Source: CAZIDL01 sp964537825 (lineage in GTDB: Bacteria > Bacteroidota > Bacteroidia > Flavobacteriales_D > CAYVSK01). From it: 9,444 nt of DNA. The position numbers and the translations under genes were made by a program. How positions within the stretch are numbered: the first letter of the stretch is position 1; each line of letters opens with the position of its first letter. Of the stretch, positions 1 through 7,638 are shown piece by piece. The notes beneath the pieces were generated by a model. It made no database searches, had not been told where the DNA came from, and worked only from the letters and a program-made list of their open reading frames with translations. The DNA lies in NCBI GenBank assembly GCA_964537825.1, contig CAZIDL010000078.1, forward strand, positions 1 to 9,444, read 5' to 3'.

Positions 1-925
1 GGAGTGCTCCCCGAGACCCGAGGGCCCCGTCCATATAGAACTTGAACGCGTTCACGGTCAATCGAGGGGTCCGATAAGGCCCCCGCTCCAGGTAGTGCAC
101 CATATCAGCGGAATCAGAACTCACCATCGCCTGCATCCGGATCTTGAGCTCTCCCTTCCGTTGAAGGGAATCGATCAACTCGATCTCCTCGCGAGAAAGA
201 CCGGCATCGGTGACCATCGTGAGCCCTTTCTTCAAACAGGCTTTTTCTGCGGTCTTCAAGGCTTTCACCTTCTCATCGAGCCCGGGCTCCGGAAAGTCTG
301 CAAGGACCTTCTGGACAGCAGCATCAAGGAGGTAGCCGGTAGCTTGACCTTTCTTTGTCTTCACTACGCCCCCTTGGATCTTCATCCCCTCTTGGAGCCC
401 TGCCCGTTCCAAAGCAGCACCATTGGCCACTGCGGCATGCCCATCGATCCGCTGAAGGAGCACAGGTGTGTCAGGAAACAAACTGTCGAGTTCTTGGCGA
501 TCGGGCGTTCCGGTCTTCAAGCTATCGCCCAGGTCCCATCCCCTTCCCCGTATATACCCCTTTTCCGGGTGTTCTTCAGCAAAACGCTTCACCCGATCCA
601 AAACCTCCTTCCAGGTGCCAGACCCCCTCAGGTCCACCCGTTGTTGGGCCAGGCCATATCCGAGAAAGTGTGCGTGAGCATCGATGAGGCCGGGATAGAC
701 GTTCTTCCGGGTCAGATCGATGGTCCGCTCAGCTGCATATTCGTTCATGATGTCCCTTTCAGACCCTAATTCAACGATCCGTCCGCTATCGATGGCCATC
801 GCATCCTGAACCTTAGCCCCCCGCGTCATCGGATGAATGCTACCATTGTGCAGGACCAGGTCCACCTCCTGACTTTTATAACAGGAGAGAAGCAGAAAGG
901 GGAGGAGCATCACGCAAAGACGCAC
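1..925 (-). CDS. YtcJ-like amidohydrolase, putative lipoprotein (3' end outside window)
   Basis: This is a metal-dependent hydrolase of the amidohydrolase superfamily (Amidohydro_3, YtcJ type). The visible 308 residues include the N-terminal beta-strand region (about 21-70), the metal-binding HxH in GLIDAHAHF (H84, H86), the DGHAAVAN segment (161-168) typical of YtcJ, and K295 before DGALGSR (299-305), the position of the usual bridging lysine. The N-terminus reads as a lipoprotein signal: Arg2, a Leu-rich core, then LLLSC with Cys15 as the lipidation site, so the enzyme is probably attached to a membrane outside the cytoplasm. The start is uncertain. GTG at 925 gives a charged n-region; ATG at 910 lacks one; TTG at 943 has an AGGGAG four bases upstream. 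The substrate cannot be told, because family members act on varied amides and N-substituted amino acids. The C-terminal part, with the remaining metal ligands, lies beyond position 1. The gene starts about 80 bp after the membrane-protein gene on the same strand, so co-transcription is likely. Confidence 0.86.
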   Translation of the reverse strand, partial: MRLCVMLLPFLLLSCYKSQEVDLVLHNGSIHPMTRGAKVQDAMAIDSGRIVELGSERDIMNEYAAERTIDLTRKNVYPGLIDAHAHFLGYGLAQQRVDLRGSGTWKEVLDRVKRFAEEHPEKGYIRGRGWDLGDSLKTGTPDRQELDSLFPDTPVLLQRIDGHAAVANGAALERAGLQEGMKIQGGVVKTKKGQATGYLLDAAVQKVLADFPEPGLDEKVKALKTAEKACLKKGLTMVTDAGLSREEIELIDSLQRKGELKIRMQAMVSSDSADMVHYLERGPYRTPRLTVNAFKFYMDGALGSRGAL

Positions 926-962
926 TGGCCAAAATGGAGGCAAGGATCTCCCTGCTGGTCTT

Positions 963-980
963 TTCGCGCCTTCACGCGAA
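963..980. other. Short perfect hairpin between two minus-strand genes
   Basis: TTCGCG at 963-968 pairs perfectly with CGCGAA at 975-980 around a six-base loop. It lies in the 79-bp gap between the membrane-protein stop (1005) and the amidohydrolase start. Neither strand has a T-run directly after the stem, so it is not a standard intrinsic terminator. It could affect mRNA stability, or be part of a degenerate dispersed repeat: the minus-strand text around it and at 910-925 is rich in GCGTCT / TTGCGT words. Confidence 0.4.
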
Positions 981-1004
981 GAACGCTCAGACGCTTCTGC
1001 TATG

Positions 1005-2330
1005 CTAGACCTTCGAACCAAAGATCCCGTGGAGCTTTGAAATGCCCCGATCCCATTTCTCCTGATCGATCGAAGCGATGATGACAAAGATATAGAAGGG
1101 AAGCAATGGGATCTGATAACGGATGATGGCCCCGAGGACCGGCGTCACCAGCCCGATCACCGTTCCGAGGATCAGAATAAAAGAGATGGCCCAAGCATAA
1201 AAGGGTCGGACTCCCCGGGATGGCCGTTTCCAATAAAGCACGACCGGGACCAGGCAAAGGAGGAAGAAAGCGTTCTCTATAGCGGGCGGAAAATAAAGGA
1301 ATTTCTCCATTTCGAAAAGGTGAGGACGGAAAAGGGCATTCCACAAGGCATGCGGGATCGAGGCTAAGAGTTCCATCGTGTTATCGAAGGAAGGGGCATG
1401 GATCACACTCCCGGCATCGTGCATTTCCGCTACATTGTAGAAATCCTTTTGCTTGAGCTGAAGCATACCGGAGATGTTATAGGGAACCCCCAGCAATGGA
1501 AGGCTCAAGGCCCCAAAGCCTAGAACACCATGCCCGACCAAAAAGCTCGTAAGGGTGTGACGCCCGCGGAAGCTGCGCGCGATCCCATATGAGATCAGGC
1601 CAGGGATCAGCGCCAGAAGCACGTAGGTCTTGATGGTGATCAAAAGCACACTGAAAAGGAGCGCCCATGGAAGCCCCCACCATGAGCGTTCTTCGATCAG
1701 CCGTACCCAATGGTGGACGAAGAAGCCCAGACCGAAAAGGAGAACCCCTTCTTTGAGCACGCCAGATCCCCAAAAGACGAGGGAAGGAATGAGGAAGACC
1801 GCAAAGTAAGCCCCGTAGCGTTTCTTCGGGACGAAACGCACGAAGCTCTTATAAAGGGCCATCATTCCGAGGAAAGAGCAAAAACAGAAAATAGCGGTGT
1901 GCACATGGTAATAGCCGAAGGAGAGGAGGCGGCAGAGCATGTTCGCACGGATGATGGTCCGATTGTCGTTCATCACCCCGTAATTGTAGGGCTTTACCCA
2001 ATGGTTGGTCCGTTGGATGTATTTCTGCGCATCGGGATCCTGAGTTCCGACCCCGAATAGGATGGCCGCATAGGCATCCGGATCCTCGTACAAAGCCTCG
2101 TGGAGGATCATCGCTTCGTCAAAATAGTTGAACGCATCGCTATGCCCCTCCATGGGATAGTAGAAGGAATAGATCGCCCATAGAAAAAAGCCAGCAAGCA
2201 CCTTCAGCAAAAAGGCCCCGACGAAAGCCTTTCGAGGGATATGCTCATCCCTGAAGAAAGGGAGCCGGAGGATCAGCCAGCAGAAGAACGCCAAGAAGAG
2301 GCCCGCTATGAGGATATGGGGGATGCTCAT
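1005..2330 (-). CDS. Multi-pass inner-membrane protein of unknown function, GT-C/Wzy-like in appearance
   Basis: The 441-residue product is strongly hydrophobic, with about ten likely membrane segments (near 4-22, 35-58, 137-160, 172-188, 195-210, 218-250 which may be two, 262-282, 351-367, 377-398 and 402-420). A large non-membrane loop (59-136) follows the second segment and begins with GHSDAFNYFDEA (62-73), whose acidic residues recall the early Asp motifs of GT-C glycosyltransferases. FWGSGVLKEG (186-195) and RYQIPLLPF (404-412) are the other striking motifs; the second resembles the C-terminal end of many sugar-transferring or O-antigen polymerase-like membrane proteins. I cannot assign a family or substrate, and the polysaccharide link is inference. 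The ATG at 2330 is the first codon of the first membrane helix and has no obvious Shine-Dalgarno sequence. The gene is divergent from purL (117 bp between starts) and lies upstream of the lipoprotein amidohydrolase, possibly in one transcript. It is intact, ending in TAG at 1005-1007. Confidence 0.75.
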   Translation of the reverse strand: MSIPHILIAGLFLAFFCWLILRLPFFRDEHIPRKAFVGAFLLKVLAGFFLWAIYSFYYPMEGHSDAFNYFDEAMILHEALYEDPDAYAAILFGVGTQDPDAQKYIQRTNHWVKPYNYGVMNDNRTIIRANMLCRLLSFGYYHVHTAIFCFCSFLGMMALYKSFVRFVPKKRYGAYFAVFLIPSLVFWGSGVLKEGVLLFGLGFFVHHWVRLIEERSWWGLPWALLFSVLLITIKTYVLLALIPGLISYGIARSFRGRHTLTSFLVGHGVLGFGALSLPLLGVPYNISGMLQLKQKDFYNVAEMHDAGSVIHAPSFDNTMELLASIPHALWNALFRPHLFEMEKFLYFPPAIENAFFLLCLVPVVLYWKRPSRGVRPFYAWAISFILILGTVIGLVTPVLGAIIRYQIPLLPFYIFVIIASIDQEKWDRGISKLHGIFGSKV

Positions 2331-2417
2331 TCTAATAGGGACGTAGCATCTTCTAAAGCGGGATGCAAGGATCCCTGTTCATCTCCGAAGATCGGAAAAG
2401 GATAGCAGCCCTTTCCT

Positions 2418-2425
2418 TATTTTTG
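2418..2425 (+). promoter_or_regulatory. Candidate Bacteroidota -7 box for purL
   Basis: TATTTTTG matches the TAnnTTTG -7 consensus of Bacteroidota housekeeping promoters. It sits 21 bp before ATG 2447, giving a very short leader. No TTG -33 element is seen at the usual distance, so support is partial. If real, it places the in-frame ATG at 2363 upstream of the transcript. Confidence 0.4.
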
Positions 2426-2446
2426 AAGCCGGATCAAGCCGTCCCC

Positions 2447-4684
2447 ATGGAAAGTACTGAAATGAGCATCGATAGCAGAACGGCCGAAGAGCTCGGCCTG
2501 CTCCCTGAGGAATTCGAACACATCCAGGAGATCCTCGGCCGAACACCCAACTTCACCGAATTGAGCGTCTTTTCGGCCATGTGGTCGGAACACTGCTCCT
2601 ACAAGAATTCGATCCTTTGGTTGAAGACGCTCCCCCAGGAAGGACCCAGCCTTTTGGCAGGAGCGGGTGAAGAGAACGCGGGCCTCGTCGATATCGGTGA
2701 TGGCTATGCCTGCGCCTTCAAGATCGAATCGCACAACCACCCCTCCGCCATCGAACCCTATCAGGGAGCTGCGACGGGTGTCGGCGGGATCAACCGCGAC
2801 ATCTTCACCATGGGGGCACGTCCCATCGCCCAGCTCAATTCCCTTCGTTTCGGCGACCCGCACCAAAAACGGCCGCGCTGGCACTTCAAAGGCGTCGTCC
2901 AGGGGATCGGGGATTACGGCAACTCCTTCGGGATCCCGGTGGTCGGCGGCGAGGTCTATTTCGACCCCTGCTACGCGACCAACCCTTTGGTGAACGCCAT
3001 GTCAGCGGGCATCGTCAAGAGCGATCGCATCCTCTCTGCAACGGCGAGCGGCCCCGGCAATCCGGTCTACATCGTGGGATCGGCCACGGGAAAGGATGGC
3101 ATCCACGGAGCGGCCTTTGCCTCACGCAACATCACCGAAGCCTCGGCCGAGGACATCCCTGCCGTACAGGTCGGGGACGCGTTCCAGGAAAAACTCCTCC
3201 TAGAGGCGACGATGGAACTCAAGGAGACCGATGCCGTCGTCGGCATGCAGGACATGGGCGCGGCCGGCATCACTTGTTCCACATCGGAAATGGCGGCGGA
3301 CGGCGAAGTGGGGATGAGGATCGATCTGGACCGGGTCCCGCTCCGCCAGCAGAACATGGAACCCTTCGAGATCCTGCTCTCGGAATCACAGGAACGCATG
3401 CTCGTGGTCATCGAGAAGGGCAAGGAAGCCGAAGTGGAGGCCATCTTCGAGAAGTGGGACCTGAACTGTGCACAGATCGGCGAGGTGACGGAAGGGCAGG
3501 ACATGGTCTACCGCTACAAGGGTGAAGAGGTGGCCCGGATCCCCGCCGGGTCCCTCGTCTTAGGTGGTGGCGCACCCCGCTACGAAAGGGAATACGAAGA
3601 ACCGGCCTACATCCAGGAGAACCGGGCTTTCGACCCGGACCAAGTACCGGTACCGGAAAACCTGCATGCGGTGGCGGAACACTTGCTCCAACATCCCACG
3701 ATCGCCTCCAAGCGCTGGGTAACGGAGCAATATGATACGATGGTGGGCACGCGGAACCTGAGCACGAACCATCCCACCGATGCGGGGCTGGTCATGCTGA
3801 AGGGAACACAGCGGGCCCTGGCTTTCGCTACGGATTGCAATGCCCGTTACGTGGAAGCCGAACCCGAGGAAGGGGCGGCCATTGCGGTGGCCGAGGCCGC
3901 GCGCAACATCAGTTGCTCCGGAGCGACGCCGAACGCCATCTCCAACTGCCTCAACTTCGGGAACCCTTACGATCCGGGTGTTTACTGGCAGTTCGTCGGG
4001 GCCATCAAGGGGATGAGCAAAGCCTGTGAAGCCTTCGAAACACCGGTAACCGGAGGGAACGTGAGCTTTTACAACCAGATCGAGGAAGCAGACCGGACCG
4101 TGCCTGTCCACCCCTCCCCCGTCATCGGTATGATGGGCACATTGGAGGAGCGCAGCAAGCTGATGACCCTCGAAATGAAGGAGAAAGGGGATCTGATCTA
4201 CCTGCTCGGGGAAGCGAGCGACGACATCAACGCTTCCCAATACCTCGTTTCCTGGCACGGCGTTCAGCGTTCACCAGCCCCTGCCTTCGACCTCGAAAAG
4301 GAGGTGAAACTTCAAAAGGCCCTTCGGGCGATGATCGATCGAGAAGCGATCCGTTCCGCCCATGACGTTTCCGACGGAGGCCTTTACGTAAGCCTCGTGG
4401 AAAAGGCCATGCCGCAGGGTTTCGGTTTTGAGATCGAAAGCGACGACGAGATCCGGAAGGACGCCTTTCTCTTCGGAGAAGGACAAGGGCGCGTGGTCGT
4501 GACCGTTTCCCCTGATTCGGACGAAGCACTGATAGACCTTGCTCAGGAACACGGGATCCCCATGACCCTGCTGGGCCACGTGACCCGTGGAAAGCTGATG
4601 GTCGACGGGGAGCATTTCGGCTTCATCCAGGATGCGGAATTGCTCTACGAAGGGGCTATCCCGGGGTTGGTGGCGGAGGAGTGA
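2447..4684 (+). CDS. purL: Phosphoribosylformylglycinamidine synthase, small-type PurL subunit
   Basis: PurL is the synthetase subunit that converts FGAR, ATP and ammonia to FGAM, the fourth step of de novo purine synthesis, in the cytoplasm. Family hallmarks are visible: LGRTPNFTEL and MWSEHCSYKNS near the N-terminus, with the conserved His of HCSYK; FKIESHNHPSAIEPYQGAATG and GGINRDIFTMGARP in the nucleotide/Mg region; then GMQDMGAAGI, NCLNFGNP, GGNVSFYNQ and SAHDVSDGG of the second half. At 745 residues from ATG 2447 (740 from ATG 2462) it matches the small B. subtilis type, which lacks the glutaminase domain and works with PurQ and PurS; neither is in the window. ATG 2462 has GGAAAG seven bases upstream and is the main alternative start. 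An in-frame ATG at 2363 would add 28 residues unlike the family N-terminus. By eye the gene is GC-richer than its neighbours, which may reflect codon bias for high expression. It is monocistronic, with its own terminator. Confidence 0.97.
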   Translation: MESTEMSIDSRTAEELGLLPEEFEHIQEILGRTPNFTELSVFSAMWSEHCSYKNSILWLKTLPQEGPSLLAGAGEENAGLVDIGDGYACAFKIESHNHPSAIEPYQGAATGVGGINRDIFTMGARPIAQLNSLRFGDPHQKRPRWHFKGVVQGIGDYGNSFGIPVVGGEVYFDPCYATNPLVNAMSAGIVKSDRILSATASGPGNPVYIVGSATGKDGIHGAAFASRNITEASAEDIPAVQVGDAFQEKLLLEATMELKETDAVVGMQDMGAAGITCSTSEMAADGEVGMRIDLDRVPLRQQNMEPFEILLSESQERMLVVIEKGKEAEVEAIFEKWDLNCAQIGEVTEGQDMVYRYKGEEVARIPAGSLVLGGGAPRYEREYEEPAYIQENRAFDPDQVPVPENLHAVAEHLLQHPTIASKRWVTEQYDTMVGTRNLSTNHPTDAGLVMLKGTQRALAFATDCNARYVEAEPEEGAAIAVAEAARNISCSGATPNAISNCLNFGNPYDPGVYWQFVGAIKGMSKACEAFETPVTGGNVSFYNQIEEADRTVPVHPSPVIGMMGTLEERSKLMTLEMKEKGDLIYLLGEASDDINASQYLVSWHGVQRSPAPAFDLEKEVKLQKALRAMIDREAIRSAHDVSDGGLYVSLVEKAMPQGFGFEIESDDEIRKDAFLFGEGQGRVVVTVSPDSDEALIDLAQEHGIPMTLLGHVTRGKLMVDGEHFGFIQDAELLYEGAIPGLVAEE

Positions 4685-4708
4685 TCGACGGATCGCTCCT
4701 CTTTCTTT
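4676..4708 (+). terminator. Intrinsic terminator of purL overlapping its stop codon
   Basis: An 11-bp stem (4676-4686 with 4691-4701) has one T-G wobble, opposite the first base of the stop codon, and a GACG loop. It is followed by the T-rich stretch CTTTCTTT (4701-4708). The purL TGA (4682-4684) lies inside the left arm, so coding sequence and terminator are shared. The opposite strand has no T-run after the stem, so it should act on purL only. Confidence 0.75.
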
Positions 4709-4720
4709 CCACACCCCTTT

Positions 4721-4810
4721 TTTAACCACAAGGGACGCAAGGGACGCAAGGCGATGATCCGGAACGCTCCAGGGATCCGCGTTCATCTGCCTGATCCGCG
4801 TTGCCAGCGG
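4721..4810. repeat. Dispersed-repeat-like intergenic element with internal direct repeats
   Basis: The non-coding gap 4685-4884 between convergent genes contains TTTAACCACA, then a nine-base tandem unit AAGGGACGC twice (from 4730), then GATCCGCGTT at 4774-4783 and again at 4793-4802 (19-base period), ending near TTGCCAGCGG. From memory, AACCACAAGGGACGC and GATCCGCGTTCATCTGC words recur as dispersed intergenic elements in many bacterial genomes. The direct repeats are seen; genome-wide dispersal is recalled, not shown here. The rest of the gap, 4811-4884, has no feature I can support, and I see no clear terminator for the minus-strand gene ending at 4885. Confidence 0.55.
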
Positions 4811-4884
4811 TCTAATGACAAGGTTCTGATCAGCTCGGCAAGCTCTTCGTGGAAGGGGGATCAGGAGTGCTCACTGCACGCTCA

Positions 4885-7638
4885 TTAATTCAAACTGTAA
4901 CAATAGATCGTCCCCTCCTCTTTGGACCCGACCACTAATTCCTGGTAACCATCCCGGTTCATATCACCGATGCTGAAGGAAGTGGTGCCGAACAAGGGGA
5001 AACCCTTGTGGAGCGAGCCGTTCCGATCGAAAAGATAAGCTTCAGCGCTCTTGCGGTCCAGGACCCCGACCTTACCCTTCTCTTCAGGGACGTGAGCTAC
5101 CACAGGGGGTGTCGTGATCGTGGAATCGAAGGTGTAGCCGAAGCGCTGTTCTTCATCCGCCCCGTATACCATCAATTCCTGCCCTTCGACCAGGATATAC
5201 TCTTTCTTTCCATCATTCTCCAGATCCTGATGCTCGAAGAAATAAGGTTCCTCCATCTCCTCCTTGAAGTGATCTCGGCTTCGCTGACCGTCAAAATGGA
5301 ACTTCACCACCGCACCCGTGGTGTCCGTGAAAGCGACAGAGGACTTCCCGATGCTCTTCCTTTCGTTCACCACCAAGGGCGTATGCGTCGATGGGGCGAT
5401 CGAAGCATCCACCTCATAACGAACACCTCCTCTTCGGTTCAGAAGATGGACCGCTCCTCCTGAATCGGTGACCAGGATGTAATCCTTCTTATCGATCCGG
5501 ATATGCTGAGGAGGACGGATCATGGGCTGATCCGTTCCCTCGAAACCCCAACCTTCAAGCTCCTTGCCGTGCTTGTCGTAATAGTGGATCTTATTGTCGG
5601 CACAGGGTACCAAAAGCCGGTAGCGCTTATCGTTGGCGTAATCGAACAAAGCCATCGGAGCGGTCGCCGGCTCGGGCAATTCGATGGGAAAGCCATCCAC
5701 ATAGCGCCCTTTCCGATCGAGCAAGTGCACTTTGTCCTTCGTATTGAAGAGGAGCTGCAACTTGCCGTTCTTGTAGACATCGATCTGCCGCACCTCGCTC
5801 ATGATCGGTCCTTCCAGCTGTTTTTTCCAGAGGGTCTCGCCGGTGTTGCTGATCAGATGGACCCGGTCGCTCATATCCTGTACGAAGACCTCGAGCGCAT
5901 CGGTGTAATGGTTCTTCACCAGGGAAGGGCGCGAACGGATGCCCGTATCAAGGGTCACCTCCCATAGCGAGGCCGTCTCCTTCTTGTAGACCGGATCGTA
6001 CTCCAGGTGAACGTTGCTGTATAGCTGACCGCTCGGCCGGGCACTGAATTGGATCCCAAAGGCCTGGAATTTCCGGATCAGCTCGATGTGACCCTGAAGC
6101 TTCTCAGCAAAGGAAGGACGGACCAGCTTGGATAGAAGGTGCGGGGAACGCCCAATGTTGGAATAAACGAAAAGGTTGGAACGTTGGGATAGCGCATCCG
6201 AGAAACTGTCGTAGTCCACGTCGTTCCCAAGGCTGCGCCCTAGTTCCTGGTCCCGCAACAATTCCCGGAGCAATTCCTTCGTTTCGCTCAGGATGATATG
6301 CCCGTCCACCAGGATGAAATAAGGGCTTTTCAATTTCGGGAAGGCCTTTCCGAAAAGGGTGTGATAAAGGCCTTCCGTAGGTAAACGATAAAGCGGAACA
6401 TCCTTTTGCCCAGGGATCGGATCCTCAACGCTGATGCTGTCCCCGGGTCTGTTCCCGAGCGTTCCCAACGAACGAAGGGCCGCTTTTCGGTCGAATGTGC
6501 GGAGCGCGATCAGAGCGTTCTCCTTCAAAGTCGCTCCCTCGTTGGGCTCGATAAAAGCAGAGGCCATCTCCTGTCCGATCCAACCGGTAGCTTCTTTGAC
6601 CGGATCGCAACCGCAGGAATCCGATAAACGATCGAGGTATTTCTCCCGGTCGAAATTTCGCTTCGTGCTTTCCATGTAGGTTTCGTAATGCTTCATGTAT
6701 GCCTTCAGATCACTAAGCCCCAGCGCATGGAAATAAGCTGTCCTTGCAGGGAGGACTTTCGGAATGTGGACCTTTCGGGGCTCCTGTCCGCGGAGGGTGG
6801 CAAGGTAGGAGCTTTGCTGCCCCCCGGGGAGGGTGAATCCGGTGAAAAGCAGCGAGCGCGGTCGCAAGAGGAGGTCCAACCCCGCCCACCTGGCCCAATC
6901 TCCTTCCTCCTTCAAGGTCTCTCCGATGGAAGGGCGGAGGAATTTGGATAAGAGCCGTTCGGCCGAAGGATAATTGAGGAAGAGGTTGGCATCCACATCT
7001 GACCCGCTCGTCCGGGCCACTCGCTGGAATCCCTTCTTGTTGATGATCCCTTCACCGCTCTTGATATGCCTTATGGCATCTTCCAGGAGGATGGGTGAAA
7101 CGGAGAGGATCAACACTCGGTCCACTACAGCATAGGCAAGAGTGGCATCATTCGGATCCCCTGTCTCGTGGAGCGTCACCCCTTCGTATTCTCTCTCACG
7201 GACCTCTCCCAACGTAGTGCCCAACTCGTTCAACACGCTTTCCGGAGAGCTATTCCCTGGAATGCCGATCGAGAACTGGAGAGAAGCAGAGCGGGACCCA
7301 ACGGAATGAAGCGAGATGACGGTCCCGTTCCCCTTCAGAAGAGGTTGCAATCCTTCTTGCCGTGCAAGAAGGCTATCGATACCCTGGAGCGTAGCAGCTA
7401 CCGAGGCAAGAGGGCCTTTTGTAACGAGGTTCTCCCATATGATATTGGTATCGTGAAGCTTTGACCATAGGGCTTCAGGGTCCTGGGTCCGTAAAACCAA
7501 CCCAGCACTGGGTGGGACCGCGCGCATCGGCCCTCCCCCTTCACGGGTATCGGCCCGGAAATGCCGATAGGCGAAGAAGAGGATGAGCACAAAGAGGATG
7601 AGGAAAAGAATGCTCAGTATCCGTTTGAACCAGCCCAT
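4885..7638 (-). CDS. Membrane-anchored DUF3352-like protein with C-terminal beta-propeller
   Basis: The product is 917 residues of unknown function. A short basic start (MGWFKR) and one hydrophobic segment (7-24) predict an N-terminal anchor with the rest in the periplasm. Residues about 38-550 look like a DUF3352-type region: VPPSAGLVLR near the start, then alternating beta and amphipathic helical stretches that appear duplicated, as in VDRVLILSVSP (172-182) and VDGHIILSETK (444-454). A CGC motif lies at 342-344. Residues about 555-917 hold roughly eight units of about 45 residues, with cores such as VHLLDRKGRYVDGFP, IHYYDKHGKELEGW and AYLFDRNGSLHKGFP. Two units carry calcium-loop-like stretches, DLENDGKKE (805-813) and DMNRDGYQE (892-900). 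This resembles FG-GAP/PQQ-type propellers and suggests a binding or assembly role rather than catalysis. Its ATG overlaps the rnhB stop by one base (TGATG), so translation is probably coupled. The DUF3352 label is recalled from sequence style and is moderately sure. Confidence 0.8.
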   Translation of the reverse strand: MGWFKRILSILFLILFVLILFFAYRHFRADTREGGGPMRAVPPSAGLVLRTQDPEALWSKLHDTNIIWENLVTKGPLASVAATLQGIDSLLARQEGLQPLLKGNGTVISLHSVGSRSASLQFSIGIPGNSSPESVLNELGTTLGEVREREYEGVTLHETGDPNDATLAYAVVDRVLILSVSPILLEDAIRHIKSGEGIINKKGFQRVARTSGSDVDANLFLNYPSAERLLSKFLRPSIGETLKEEGDWARWAGLDLLLRPRSLLFTGFTLPGGQQSSYLATLRGQEPRKVHIPKVLPARTAYFHALGLSDLKAYMKHYETYMESTKRNFDREKYLDRLSDSCGCDPVKEATGWIGQEMASAFIEPNEGATLKENALIALRTFDRKAALRSLGTLGNRPGDSISVEDPIPGQKDVPLYRLPTEGLYHTLFGKAFPKLKSPYFILVDGHIILSETKELLRELLRDQELGRSLGNDVDYDSFSDALSQRSNLFVYSNIGRSPHLLSKLVRPSFAEKLQGHIELIRKFQAFGIQFSARPSGQLYSNVHLEYDPVYKKETASLWEVTLDTGIRSRPSLVKNHYTDALEVFVQDMSDRVHLISNTGETLWKKQLEGPIMSEVRQIDVYKNGKLQLLFNTKDKVHLLDRKGRYVDGFPIELPEPATAPMALFDYANDKRYRLLVPCADNKIHYYDKHGKELEGWGFEGTDQPMIRPPQHIRIDKKDYILVTDSGGAVHLLNRRGGVRYEVDASIAPSTHTPLVVNERKSIGKSSVAFTDTTGAVVKFHFDGQRSRDHFKEEMEEPYFFEHQDLENDGKKEYILVEGQELMVYGADEEQRFGYTFDSTITTPPVVAHVPEEKGKVGVLDRKSAEAYLFDRNGSLHKGFPLFGTTSFSIGDMNRDGYQELVVGSKEEGTIYCYSLN

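Noticed and set aside
95..769. Plus-strand open frame of 224 codons
   Set aside because: It lies antisense to the amidohydrolase, whose frame carries clear family motifs; the plus-strand product has no recognisable features.
963..980. Hairpin considered as an intrinsic terminator of the membrane-protein gene
   Set aside because: On the minus strand the stem is followed by A bases, not T bases.
2343..2368. Possible minus-strand promoter for the membrane protein (TTG, 20-base gap, TACGTCCC)
   Set aside because: The spacing fits, but the -7 box has lost all of its TTTG except the first T, and the leader would be only a few bases long.
3560..4258. Minus-strand open frame of 232 codons inside purL
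   Set aside because: Antisense to a strongly conserved PurL region and lacking any domain-like pattern; a shadow of GC-rich coding.
4862..4884. Possible hairpin after the propeller-protein stop (AGTGCTCACT region)
   Set aside because: Only short, mismatched pairing and no T-run on the minus strand, so a terminator cannot be supported.
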